In this document: positions 29,989-38,232 of the stretch, piece after piece
How the letters are laid out: each line of letters begins with the position of its first letter
Numbering within the stretch: the stretch's first letter is position 1
Source: VFKU01 sp038916785
Lineage (GTDB): Bacteria > Hydrogenedentota > Hydrogenedentia > Hydrogenedentales > GCA-2746185
Reading direction: 5' to 3'
Assembly (NCBI GenBank): GCA_038916785.1
Contig: JBCLBO010000021.1
Span: 1 to 38,969, forward strand
Length of the DNA stretch: 38,969 bases
Position numbers and translations under genes: made by a program
The notes under the pieces: generated by a model
Told to the model about the DNA's origin: nothing
The model's database searches: none
Seen by the model: only the letters and a program-made list of their open reading frames with translations

Positions 29989-32583
29989 TTACTGGATGCT
30001 CAACGGGACCTGGACGCGGCGGCGGAGAATCAGCAGACCCTCCGGACTTTGCACGGTGACGGTGGTCTCGTCGGGATTAAATTCGGTGATTTTCCATTCG
30101 CCCCAGACGGCCCCGCCCAGGCCCAGCACCAGCCGCTCTTCGGTGCCGTCGGCGTAGTACACGCGCAGCGAGAACCTCGGCTGGTCATCATCGGAATTGA
30201 TCACGCCGGTCAATTCCACAATGGGCGGCGCGTCCGGATCGGCGGCGGCGTCTTCCGGCGCGGCGGAGGCCTCGCCCGTGTCTTCGCCGGCCTGCGGTTC
30301 GCCCGGCGCCTGGAGATCGGCGGCGTCCTCGTTTGCGCCGCTCTCGCCGGGAATGGCCTCCGGCGCCGGCGATGCGGGGCCCGGCGTGAACACCGGCGCG
30401 CCAGGCACCGGGGCCGAGGCGTCCGGCCCTGCTTCGGGCGCGGGGCCGACGACTGTAAATTCCTTGACGACGAGGGGATCGGGCGGAGCGGAGTCGAGGA
30501 CCACGCGGTAGTCGCCGCGCGGCAAGACGAATCCGACCTCCTGCTGGTCGCCCGGCGCTAAGGTATAGAGGACTCCATTCTGCGCGGGCGCGCTGTCCCA
30601 CAAGGGCCCCGACCCGCGCGACTCTTCCCAGGACGCGGAGCCCTTTCGCCGCTCGATCATGAAGAGATAGGTGCCGCGCGCGTCGGGCCGCCGATCGAGC
30701 AGCCGGACCGCGCGCGCGCCGTTGTTGCTCACGCGCACGACGCCCGCGCCGGTGTCGTCCGCCGCGAGGACGATTTCGACCTGTGGACGCGGGCGAAATG
30801 CGCCGCCGGCGTCCGTGGCGATGAGCGTCACCATTGCGGCGCCGATGACTCCCGCGAACGCCGGCCAGGCGCGGAATTTGCGCTGCGCCCCGGCGGCGGC
30901 GACCGACGCGGCGAGCAACCCGAAAATGCCCGCGTGTGCCAGGATGACTCCGGGCCGCAGGTACCATTGCATGCCCATGCGGAAGCGCGCGGCGACGGAA
31001 CTGAGGCTGTAATCCGATTCGTGGATCAGGTAGGCCGCGGCGACCAGACCGCCCATCCACACCGCGATGTAGAGCCAGCCGCGTGTCGTCGCTTCGCCCA
31101 TCCGCGTAATCGCGACGGCCGCGGCCGCCAGCGCGAGGGGCATGAGGAAAATCCATGCTGCGCCACCGTCGCCCCCGAAGTTCAGCGCGGCCGCCACCAT
31201 CGACAGGGTGCCGACGCTCGGTGCGAAGATGGACAGCACGAGCAAGACGGCCGATGCGTAGGCCAGGAGGACGTCCGGCGCGTTCTGGCGCGTGCGGCCG
31301 ATGCCCATTCGTTGCAAGAAGGTGCCGTGGGGCGCGGGGACGTCGGCCGCGGCGTTTGCGCCGAGCGCGCGCTCGATGACGGATTGCGCGCGCGCGATGT
31401 CCTTCTTGGCGCGCAGGATGTCTTTCTCGAAGGCGTCGTATTCCGGGCGGGCGATCGCATTCATCCGCAGCTTGTCGCGCGCGGCCGACATCATGGCGTT
31501 CGCGGTCTCTACGTCGGCCGCGTAGTCTTTCTTGAGTTGTTGCAGGCGGTCGTGCGCAAACGCGACGGCCGCGCGCGCCACGAGCCGCTGTTGTTCGTAT
31601 TCCTTGCGCAGATCGTCCACCGCGCGGCTCGGGTCCTTTTCCGCCATTTTCTGCACTTCGGCCGCGCGCTGGCGCACGCGGGTGCGCTGATCGAGCGCGT
31701 CGCGGAGGCTTTCAACGTGCCCCACGAGCAGCGGTGTCTCGTCGTCGCTCTCCGCCGGAAGCGAGACCGTGATTGCGTCCGGTGGAATATTTTCCAGCGA
31801 CAGATCGAGCAGGCCGCCGGCGATGTGGGGGTCGCGCGTGGCCAACCAGCCGCGAAGATTTTGCTGGCGCCGCTCGAGCCGTTCGCGGCGCGCGCGCAGG
31901 CGGTGCGCGCTCGACTGGTAGTCTTTCCAGGCCGCTTCCCCGACGCGCGCGGAGAGGCGCGCCTGGGCGAGTTTCTCCTGCGTGTTGGCCAGTTCAATGG
32001 CGGCCTCCATCAGGCGTTGATGCAACTGGTCGTCCAGGTGCGTGCGCAGCCCGCGCACGCGCGCCAGGTGGCCTTCGAGTTCGGCGAGCAACACCTCGTT
32101 GTCGTGATTGTTCAGTTGCAGCGCGCCGAGCTGGCGGGAAAACTTGTACTCCAGGCTACACAGGACTTGCAGCGCCGGCAGGGTGTCGAGAGGCAGCGAA
32201 CCGCCGCGCGAGGAGCGCTTCGCCTTGGACGGCGCAGGCGCAGGCGGCGCCGCGTCCGCGGGCGGCGGGCTATCGGCCAGGTCGAGTTCGGTGTTGGGCG
32301 TGGAGGGCTCGCCTTCGACCTCCGCCGGGCCGGCCTTCGCCATCGCTTTGCGCGCGGCGCGCTCGGCCGCGGAAGGCGCCTTCGCCGGCCCGCGCACGAG
32401 CTCAGGGTGGTCCTTGAGGTGGATGTCCGTGGTTCCGTCGGGCACGTCCTGCTTGCGCGGAATCCGGATTTTCGTGCGGCAGGCGACGCATTTGCCGGGC
32501 AGGCCGTACATTTCTTCCGACACGCGCATCTTCTGCCCGCATAGGCAGTAGATGCGCAGCGCGCTGCTTTGTACATCCGGCAT
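29989..32583 (-). CDS. Zinc-ribbon, coiled-coil and membrane protein of unknown function
   Basis: An 864-residue protein I cannot name. The N-terminus has a paired-cysteine zinc ribbon (IYCLCGQKMRV...GKCVACRTKI; Cys13, Cys15, Cys32, Cys35), a PVC/Hydrogenedentota-style tag. A Pro/Ala linker leads to a long coiled-coil region (about 140-430) rich in Arg/Glu/Gln/Ala, with QHRLR/ARRERLERRQQNLRG-type heptads. About five transmembrane helices follow (about 440-610). The C-terminal ~260 residues contain an immunoglobulin-like segment (VRVSNNGARAVRLLD), an acidic Pro/Ala-rich linker and a final beta domain ending VTVQSPEGLLILRRRVQVPL. The ATG at 32583 has AAAGG upstream; earlier in-frame codons are Arg-rich. 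Divergent from glyA. Confidence 0.75.
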   Translation of the reverse strand: MPDVQSSALRIYCLCGQKMRVSEEMYGLPGKCVACRTKIRIPRKQDVPDGTTDIHLKDHPELVRGPAKAPSAAERAARKAMAKAGPAEVEGEPSTPNTELDLADSPPPADAAPPAPAPSKAKRSSRGGSLPLDTLPALQVLCSLEYKFSRQLGALQLNNHDNEVLLAELEGHLARVRGLRTHLDDQLHQRLMEAAIELANTQEKLAQARLSARVGEAAWKDYQSSAHRLRARRERLERRQQNLRGWLATRDPHIAGGLLDLSLENIPPDAITVSLPAESDDETPLLVGHVESLRDALDQRTRVRQRAAEVQKMAEKDPSRAVDDLRKEYEQQRLVARAAVAFAHDRLQQLKKDYAADVETANAMMSAARDKLRMNAIARPEYDAFEKDILRAKKDIARAQSVIERALGANAAADVPAPHGTFLQRMGIGRTRQNAPDVLLAYASAVLLVLSIFAPSVGTLSMVAAALNFGGDGGAAWIFLMPLALAAAAVAITRMGEATTRGWLYIAVWMGGLVAAAYLIHESDYSLSSVAARFRMGMQWYLRPGVILAHAGIFGLLAASVAAAGAQRKFRAWPAFAGVIGAAMVTLIATDAGGAFRPRPQVEIVLAADDTGAGVVRVSNNGARAVRLLDRRPDARGTYLFMIERRKGSASWEESRGSGPLWDSAPAQNGVLYTLAPGDQQEVGFVLPRGDYRVVLDSAPPDPLVVKEFTVVGPAPEAGPDASAPVPGAPVFTPGPASPAPEAIPGESGANEDAADLQAPGEPQAGEDTGEASAAPEDAAADPDAPPIVELTGVINSDDDQPRFSLRVYYADGTEERLVLGLGGAVWGEWKITEFNPDETTVTVQSPEGLLILRRRVQVPLSIQ

Positions 32584-32781
32584 GCGACGGGGACCTTTTG
32601 TTCGCAGCCGACGCCGCGACGACCCGCCGCGCACCCGCTCCGACCCGCTTCTCTCGCGAGCCTCTACTCTTGCACAGCCGCGAAAGATTTACAAGTGCAG
32701 CGTCTCTGCGCATATCCGCGAGACTGGGTGGACGGGCCCGCCGCCGATCGCGCGGGAACCCGCCGGCGCCGCGCCGGGACT

Positions 32782-32810
32782 TTGATTCAACCGCGCTGCT
32801 CGGCGATACT
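32782..32810 (+). promoter_or_regulatory. Candidate sigma-70 promoter for glyA
   Basis: TTGATT (32782-32787), 17-nt spacer, GATACT (32805-32810), about 44 nt before the glyA ATG. The rest of the 271-nt divergent gap shows nothing I can name, and no glycine-riboswitch core. Confidence 0.5.
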
Positions 32811-32854
32811 TTCCGCGCCCCGGGGTTGGGCGGCGGGCGACGGGGGAGAGGCAC

Positions 32855-34375
32855 ATGGCAATCACCGCGACCGCGCTACAGGACTATCTCGAAAACACCG
32901 CCGCCGGGGAAGTCGACACTGGCGTGGTCGCGTATCTCGCCAGCCTCACCGAAGTCAGCCGGGTGGCGCCGGCCATCGCGCGCGGGATCGTGCAGGAGTT
33001 GGCGGACCAGCGCGGCTATCTGAAACTGATTGCCAGCGAGAACTATTGCAGTCTGGCTACGCAGCTCGCCATGGGAAACCTGCTCACGGACAAGTACGCC
33101 GAGGGTTTCGTCGGCAATCGCTTCTACGAAGGCTGCGACAACATTGACACGATCGAGGCCTATGCCTGCGAGCAGGCCCGCAAGCTTTTCGGCGCGGAGC
33201 ACGCCTACGTCCAGCCGCACAGCGGGGCGGACGCCAACCTGATCGCGTTCTGGGCGATCCTGACAGCGCGCATCGAGACGCCGGCCATCGAGGCGCTGGG
33301 CAAGACCTCCGTCGCGCAACTGAGCGAGGCGGAGTGGTTCGCGGTCCGCGCGAAACTGGGCAACCAGCGCCTGCTCGGCATGGACCTCGCCTCCGGCGGC
33401 CACCTCACGCACGGCTACCGGTTCAACGTCTCGGCGAAAATGTTCGAGGCCTACAACTACGGCGTGAACAAGCAGACGCTGCTGCTCGACTACGACGAGA
33501 TCGAGGCGCGCGCGAAGGAAGTGAAGCCGCTGGTGCTGCTCGCGGGCTACAGCGCCTATTCGCGCGGGATCAATTTTCGCCGCATGCGCGAGATCGCCGA
33601 CAAAGTAGGCGCGGTGTTCATGGTGGACATGGCGCACTTCGCGGGGCTCGTCGCCGGCGGCGTCTTTGCGGGCGACGAGAACCCGATCCCGCACGCACAC
33701 GTCGTCACGACGACCACGCACAAAACCCTGCGCGGACCGCGCGGCGGCATGGTGCTGTGCACGAAGGAGTTCGCGCCCTTCGTCGATAAGGGCTGCCCGC
33801 TGGTCATTGGCGGACCGCTCGCGCATGTGATGGCCGCCAAAGGCGTCGCATTCACCGAGGCGAACTCGCCGGAGTTCCGCGACTACGCCCACCAGATCGT
33901 CGTGAACGCGCAGGCGCTGGCGAAGGCGTGTATCGCCGAGGGCATGAACGTGGTCTCCGGCGGCACGGAGAACCACCTGCTGCTGATCGACGTGCGATCC
34001 TTCGGCCTCACCGGAAAGCAGGCCGCCTCCGCGCTGCGCGAGTGCCGCATTACGCTGAACAAAAACACGATTCCCTTCGACCCGAACGGCCCCGTCTCGA
34101 CCAGCGGCCTGCGCGTCGGCACGCCCGCGCTCACGACGCTGGGCATGGGCCCCGCCGAAATGAAGGAAATCGCCGGCATCTTCAAGCACGTGCTAAGCCA
34201 CACCAAACCCGGCGTCATCGAGTCCGGCCCCAACGCCGGCCAGCCGAGCAAGGCCAACTACGTCCTCGGTCCCCGCGCCGCCCAGGAAGCCCGCGCGCGG
34301 GTGAAGACCTTGCTCGACCAGTACCCCGTCTATCCGGAACTGGACCTTACACTGCTGCAGAAGCACTTCGCCTAA
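32855..34375 (+). CDS. glyA: Serine hydroxymethyltransferase, long form
   Basis: A 506-residue PLP enzyme that interconverts serine and glycine and charges tetrahydrofolate with a one-carbon unit. Family motifs: LKLIASENYCSLATQLAMGN, TDKYAEGFVGNRFYEGCDNI, VQPHSGADANLIAFW, and the PLP Lys290 in VTTTTHKTLRGPRGGM. Compared with the common ~415-residue form it is ~90 residues longer. An insert at about 130-165 (IETPAIEALGKTSVAQLSEA...) separates the PHSGADAN motif from GMDLASGGHLTHG, and the N-terminus is extended. Long SHMTs of this kind occur in Chlamydiae and some spirochaetes. A GGGGGAGAGGCAC site precedes the ATG. Confidence 0.95.
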   Translation: MAITATALQDYLENTAAGEVDTGVVAYLASLTEVSRVAPAIARGIVQELADQRGYLKLIASENYCSLATQLAMGNLLTDKYAEGFVGNRFYEGCDNIDTIEAYACEQARKLFGAEHAYVQPHSGADANLIAFWAILTARIETPAIEALGKTSVAQLSEAEWFAVRAKLGNQRLLGMDLASGGHLTHGYRFNVSAKMFEAYNYGVNKQTLLLDYDEIEARAKEVKPLVLLAGYSAYSRGINFRRMREIADKVGAVFMVDMAHFAGLVAGGVFAGDENPIPHAHVVTTTTHKTLRGPRGGMVLCTKEFAPFVDKGCPLVIGGPLAHVMAAKGVAFTEANSPEFRDYAHQIVVNAQALAKACIAEGMNVVSGGTENHLLLIDVRSFGLTGKQAASALRECRITLNKNTIPFDPNGPVSTSGLRVGTPALTTLGMGPAEMKEIAGIFKHVLSHTKPGVIESGPNAGQPSKANYVLGPRAAQEARARVKTLLDQYPVYPELDLTLLQKHFA

Positions 34376-34414
34376 CAATAGGCTTCAGAACTAAATCTTC
34401 AGGCGCAATAGGCA

Positions 34415-34453
34415 TTTAAATAAGCATCAATTGATGTATAATCAAGGCATCAA
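34415..34453 (+). promoter_or_regulatory. Promoter and palindromic operator of vapBC
   Basis: A perfect -10, TATAAT (34437-34442), has a weak TTTAAA (34415-34420) at 16 nt. The 12-bp palindrome CATCAATTGATG (34425-34436) abuts the -10, and a CATCAA half-site recurs at 34448-34453. Palindromes overlapping the promoter are the usual sites where VapBC complexes repress their own operon; that role here is inference. Confidence 0.6.
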
Positions 34454-34467
34454 TGGCGAGGTGTGTC

Positions 34468-34665
34468 ATGCGGACAACTGTGAACCTTGATGATGAATTG
34501 CTTCGCGAAGCCCAGCGCCTGACCGGGATTAAAGAGCGGACCGCTCTGATTCACGAGGGGCTCCGGGTCTTAGTCCAAGTCGAGAGCGGGCGCCGGCTGG
34601 CCATGCTTGGCGGAACCGAACCCGATCTTGAAGAAATTCCGCGACGTAGGCCGCCTTTGCCGTGA
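34468..34665 (+). CDS. VapB-type antitoxin
   Basis: A 65-residue antitoxin. The N-terminus MRTTVNLDDELLREAQRLTG is a ribbon-helix-helix DNA-binding domain of the VapB type (the MRTTVNLDD.LL..A pattern), followed by ALIHEGLRVLVQVESGRRLA and a C-terminal segment, LGGTEPDLEEIPRRRPPLP, that would wrap the toxin. The ATG at 34468 has GAGG 7 nt upstream; an ATG at 34453 is also in frame. Its stop overlaps the toxin's GTG start (GTGA), so the pair is coupled. A palindrome at the promoter suits autorepression. Confidence 0.92.
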   Translation: MRTTVNLDDELLREAQRLTGIKERTALIHEGLRVLVQVESGRRLAMLGGTEPDLEEIPRRRPPLP

Positions 34666-35030
34666 TTCTCGTCGATACCTCCATCTGGATCGATCACTTT
34701 CGCTCGCGAAATGATCGTCTGTCCGGATTTCTGGTCGCCCGACGGGTTTCGTTGCATCCCCTGGTCTTGGGTGAACTAGCTTGCGGGAGGCTGCCCAATC
34801 GCCAGGAGGCCCTGACATTCCTCAGGAACCTTCCTGAGTCAAGGACCGTCTCCGAGCCGGAGGCACTTCGATTTCTTGAATCGCATTCGATCAGTGGCCG
34901 CGGGGTTGGTTACATCGACGTTCATCTACTCGCGTCGGTCGCGATTACGGATGGAGCATCGATTTGGACGCGGGATCACAGATTGCAAACGGTTGCCTCT
35001 GGGCTGGAGTTGGCTTTCGTGGAGAACTGA
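34662..35030 (+). CDS. VapC-type PIN-domain toxin ribonuclease
   Basis: A 122-residue PIN-domain endoribonuclease, toxic unless bound by its VapB partner. The four acidic metal-binding residues are visible: Asp5 in ILVDTSIWIDHF, Glu38 in LVLGELACG, Asp86 in GYIDVHLLAS and Asp105 in WTRDHRL. Length and order match VapC. GTG start at 34662 overlaps the antitoxin stop by 4 nt. Targets of VapC enzymes are usually tRNA or rRNA loops; the target here is unknown. The DUF3604 gene begins only 4 nt after its stop on the likely GTG, which could place that gene under vapBC control. Confidence 0.93.
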   Translation: MILVDTSIWIDHFRSRNDRLSGFLVARRVSLHPLVLGELACGRLPNRQEALTFLRNLPESRTVSEPEALRFLESHSISGRGVGYIDVHLLASVAITDGASIWTRDHRLQTVASGLELAFVEN

Positions 35031-35034
35031 TCGG

Positions 35035-37047
35035 GTGTCCCTGATTTTCCGGTGCCTACAGATTGCTCTGATTGCATTCTTGCTTTTGCACCAGTGCACG
35101 ATCGCGAGCGCCGCAGACGTTGCCGTTTTCTCTCCCCGCCCCGCGCGGATTGCCGAAGGCATAAACACGAGCCAAGCGCGGCTGTATCCGGATTCGATGA
35201 CGGCCGCGGCCATCGGCGACTACTCCGTGCTCATCGCGATCGGCAAGGAGGGCGTCGCGATCGGTGGCGGGTTGCTGGTGGATTTTCCCAAGTCGTGGTT
35301 TACCAATCCGCTGCCGCTGGTGAAGCCGGTGCAGAGCGAAGATCCGGCGGGGCCGCACTTCCTCGAATGCCGGACGTATCGGGAGGGCGCCTCGCTCGAG
35401 GTCTCCGTCGATCACCGGAACTTCGATGGCAGCATCGAGCGCTTCCGCCAGGTCGTGAACGTGATTGTGCGCGAACACGCGCTGTTCGAGGGGGACACCG
35501 TCCGCGTGTCGCTCAAGCGAACGACCGCGCCGATCGTGTCCGGGGCGGACGCGGTGCGCGTCGCCGTGGACGCCGCGGGCGATGGGCGATTTCTGCTCGC
35601 CACGCCCGCGCCCTATACCGTCCATCCCGGCCCCGCGGTTTCGGCGCTGGTGATTGCGCCGAGCGATGCAGTCATCGGCGAGCCGCTCGACGTTCACGTC
35701 GCGCTTTTCGACTCGCTGAGCAATCTCGCCGAGGGGTTTTCCGGCGCGCTCGCGGTTGGCGGACTCGGCCCCGATGCGACACCGGTGACGATGGGCCCCG
35801 GCCGCGCGATCGCCAAGATCCGCTGGACTCCGAGCGCCGCGGGCTATGTCTTCCCGGAGATCACCGGCGCGCTGCACGCCTTCGGCGGGCCGATTCGCGT
35901 GCATGTGACGGCGCCCGCGCGCCGCGTGTACTGGGGCGATCTGCACAGCCATTCCGACGCCAGCAAGGACGGTATCGGCACGGGCGAGTACGCCTTCGCG
36001 CGCGACGTGACCCGGCTCGACTTCTACGCCTCCACCGAGCACGGCATCGACGACGGAACGATCATGCGCGACGAGCCCGGAGACAGCATCTCGCCGTCCG
36101 AGTGGGAGCAGAACATCGCCGACGTGAAGCGATACTACGAACCGGGCCGTTTCGTCACACTGCTAGGTTATGAGTGCAGTCTGCCGAACGGGCACCACAA
36201 CGTATTTTATCGCGGCGATTCCGGGCAGCCCTGGTCGGAACACCGCGTGAAATCGGTCGAGCGCCTTTGGGAATTGCTCGCAGCCGGCGACGCGATCACG
36301 ATCCCGCACCACCTCGGCATTCGCTGGGGCGGCAGCGACGCGCCGGTCACTGGCCCGGAGTTGCAGCCAATCATCACGGGCGGCAGCGGTGTGGGCGGGC
36401 CGGCGCTGGACTGGACGCGCGGACATGACGCTGCGCTGCGCCCGCTGTTAGAAATCTACTCGGCGCACGGACAGTCGGAATTTTTCGATCGCAGCGACGC
36501 GCTCGCGTACGAGCAGGTGAAGTACACCGGCGCGCGCAGCGCGGATGGTCCGCATTACGCGCGCGACGCGTGGGCCGCGGGCCTGCCGATGGGCGTGATC
36601 GCCTCGAGCGACGACCACCAGGCGCACCCCGGCCTGCCGCACCAGGGCCTCGCCGCTGTACTCGCGCCCGAGCTGACGCGCGACGCGGTCTTCGATGCGC
36701 TGCGCGCGCGCCGCAGCTACGGGACGACCGGCGCGCGCATCCTCATCGAGTTTTCCGCCGGCGCATTCGAAATGGGGCAGCAGGGCAAGGCGTCCGGCGC
36801 GATGCAGGGTCGCGCGGTGGTCGCTGCGCCCAGCCCGATCGCTTCCGCGGAGGTGTTGACATGTACATCGGGCTCGACGCAGTGGAAAACGCTGGTCCGC
36901 TGGGACCATCCCGGCCGGCTGCTCGAAGAGGGCTTCACGGTCGACGTCGTCGCACCGATGACCATTTATCTGCGCGCCGAGCTGGAAAATAAAACGAACG
37001 GCCGGGTCGCGCGCGCGTGGAGTTCGCCGATCTGGCTAACGCCGTGA
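35035..37047 (+). CDS. Secreted DUF3604 domain protein (PHP-like fold)
   Basis: About 670 residues from GTG 35035. A signal peptide (VSLIFRCLQIALIAFLLLHQ... ending IASA) precedes an N-terminal beta region (to about 295). The DUF3604 domain then begins at RRVYWGDLHSHSDASKDGIG: the DLHSHS motif is the PHP-type metal-binding His cluster, and later STEHGIDDGT, YECSLPNGHHNVFY, TIPHHLGI and SSDDHQAHPG supply further metal ligands. Members are predicted metal-dependent phosphoesterases or hydrolases outside the cytoplasm, with no defined substrate. The first ~50 residues of the longer frame overlap vapC and are shadow-like. It starts 4 nt after vapC. Confidence 0.85.
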   Translation: MSLIFRCLQIALIAFLLLHQCTIASAADVAVFSPRPARIAEGINTSQARLYPDSMTAAAIGDYSVLIAIGKEGVAIGGGLLVDFPKSWFTNPLPLVKPVQSEDPAGPHFLECRTYREGASLEVSVDHRNFDGSIERFRQVVNVIVREHALFEGDTVRVSLKRTTAPIVSGADAVRVAVDAAGDGRFLLATPAPYTVHPGPAVSALVIAPSDAVIGEPLDVHVALFDSLSNLAEGFSGALAVGGLGPDATPVTMGPGRAIAKIRWTPSAAGYVFPEITGALHAFGGPIRVHVTAPARRVYWGDLHSHSDASKDGIGTGEYAFARDVTRLDFYASTEHGIDDGTIMRDEPGDSISPSEWEQNIADVKRYYEPGRFVTLLGYECSLPNGHHNVFYRGDSGQPWSEHRVKSVERLWELLAAGDAITIPHHLGIRWGGSDAPVTGPELQPIITGGSGVGGPALDWTRGHDAALRPLLEIYSAHGQSEFFDRSDALAYEQVKYTGARSADGPHYARDAWAAGLPMGVIASSDDHQAHPGLPHQGLAAVLAPELTRDAVFDALRARRSYGTTGARILIEFSAGAFEMGQQGKASGAMQGRAVVAAPSPIASAEVLTCTSGSTQWKTLVRWDHPGRLLEEGFTVDVVAPMTIYLRAELENKTNGRVARAWSSPIWLTP

Positions 37048-37085
37048 TCGCCAAGACTCGCCGATCACTCCACACATGGCCGTGG

Positions 37086-37105
37086 GGCGGGCGTCCTCGC
37101 CCGCC
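37086..37105. repeat. REP-like 8-bp hairpin
   Basis: GGCGGGCG-TCCT-CGCCCGCC, perfect stem, followed by TTGGTTG. It lies between the DUF3604 and DUF3500 genes and could serve as a weak terminator or as a dispersed repeat. Confidence 0.55.
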
Positions 37106-37183
37106 TTGGTTGTCCGGGGAAGTCCATTTGTCTGGGCCGAACGGCGCGACTACAATTCGATTCGCCGCTTGGGAGGGCCCGCC

Positions 37184-38212
37184 GTGCGATCGAAATGTTT
37201 CTTGCCGCTATTGATTTTATTTGGCTCGTCCGCCCACGCGGCCGGCCCGCCGGTGTCCGTCATCCGCATGACCGAGGCCGCGCAGAAGTTCATCGCTTCA
37301 CTGAGCGCGGACCAGCGCGCCATCGCGCTCAAGCCGATGGGCGATGCGGAGCGCGAGGCCTTTAAGCCGGTACCGTTTCCGATCGTTGGCCTGCGATTCG
37401 ATGGAATGAAGCCGGAGCAGATCGGGCTGCTTCACGAATTGCTCAAGGCTGGCCTGAGCGCCGCGGCCCACCACAAGCTCACCGAGATTATTCGCGTCGA
37501 CGACGTGTTGCTCGCGGCCGAGCAGGGACGCGGCCGCGCACCGGCCTTCCACGGCAGCCGCAACTACAACATCGTGATCTTCGACGCGCCCACGCCCGGC
37601 GGCACGTGGAGTTGGCGCTTCCACGGACATCACATTTATCTGTCGTTTACGATCGTGAAGGGGGAACTCTTTGCCACGGCCCCGGCCTTCTTTGGCGCGG
37701 AGCCGAACGACGTCAGCGAGGGGCCCGGCGCGCCGTGGCGCGTGCTGGCGAATGAAGAAGACCTCGGCGTAAATCTTTACAACTCGCTCGACACCGGCCA
37801 AAAGGCGGCCGCGACGATCGGTACGGAGATGCCGGGCGACATGGTGAGCGGCCGCGCGAGCAAGGCCGACCCGATAGCGCCGGCGGGGATCGCGTGGGCC
37901 GCGCTGACCCAGGAGCAGCGGGCCGGCCTTCAGGCGCTGGTGCTCGAGTATTGCAACAACAGCGCCGACGATCTCCGCTTCGAGCGGCTCAAGCGCGTCG
38001 AAGACGGAGGCTGGGACAATCTGTATTTTGCGTGGATTGGCAATCCCGCGCGGCTTCAGCGCAAGTATTACCGGGTCCAGGGCCCGCGGTTTCTCATCGA
38101 GTACTGCGCCGTCGCGCTTACACCGAACCACGTCCACTCCGTCTGGCGCGACTTCAAGGGCGATTACGGCCGAGACCTCCTCGCCGAACACCTAGCGTCC
38201 ACTCCACATTAG
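37184..38212 (+). CDS. Secreted DUF3500 family protein
   Basis: A 342-residue secreted protein: signal peptide VRSKCFLPLLILFGSSAHA then a mature protein with the DUF3500 pattern. Seen: FIASLSADQRAIALKPMGDA, FVPFPIVGLRFDGMKPEQIG-like WHY-region sequence (here PVPFPIVGLRFDGMKPEQ), AHHKLTEIIRVDDVLLAAEQ, RNYNIVIFDAPTPGGTWSWR and FHGHHIYLSFTIV (about 175-187). DUF3500 proteins are common in soil and marine bacteria and have no proven function; the repeated His and Asp near GHH suggest a metal site. The GTG at 37184 has GGGAGGG 6-7 nt upstream. It lies between a DUF3604 protein and an alpha/beta-hydrolase. Confidence 0.9.
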   Translation: MRSKCFLPLLILFGSSAHAAGPPVSVIRMTEAAQKFIASLSADQRAIALKPMGDAEREAFKPVPFPIVGLRFDGMKPEQIGLLHELLKAGLSAAAHHKLTEIIRVDDVLLAAEQGRGRAPAFHGSRNYNIVIFDAPTPGGTWSWRFHGHHIYLSFTIVKGELFATAPAFFGAEPNDVSEGPGAPWRVLANEEDLGVNLYNSLDTGQKAAATIGTEMPGDMVSGRASKADPIAPAGIAWAALTQEQRAGLQALVLEYCNNSADDLRFERLKRVEDGGWDNLYFAWIGNPARLQRKYYRVQGPRFLIEYCAVALTPNHVHSVWRDFKGDYGRDLLAEHLASTPH

Positions 38213-38232
38213 TTCACACCCAGGAGCATCGA

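Noticed and set aside
30934..32544. A 536-residue open frame on the plus strand
   Set aside because: It is opposite the zinc-ribbon membrane protein, has Arg/Ala/Gly-rich shadow composition and no ribosome binding site or domain.
32584..32854. Glycine riboswitch before glyA
   Set aside because: No tandem glycine aptamer core could be seen, and the promoter candidate leaves a leader of under 50 nt.
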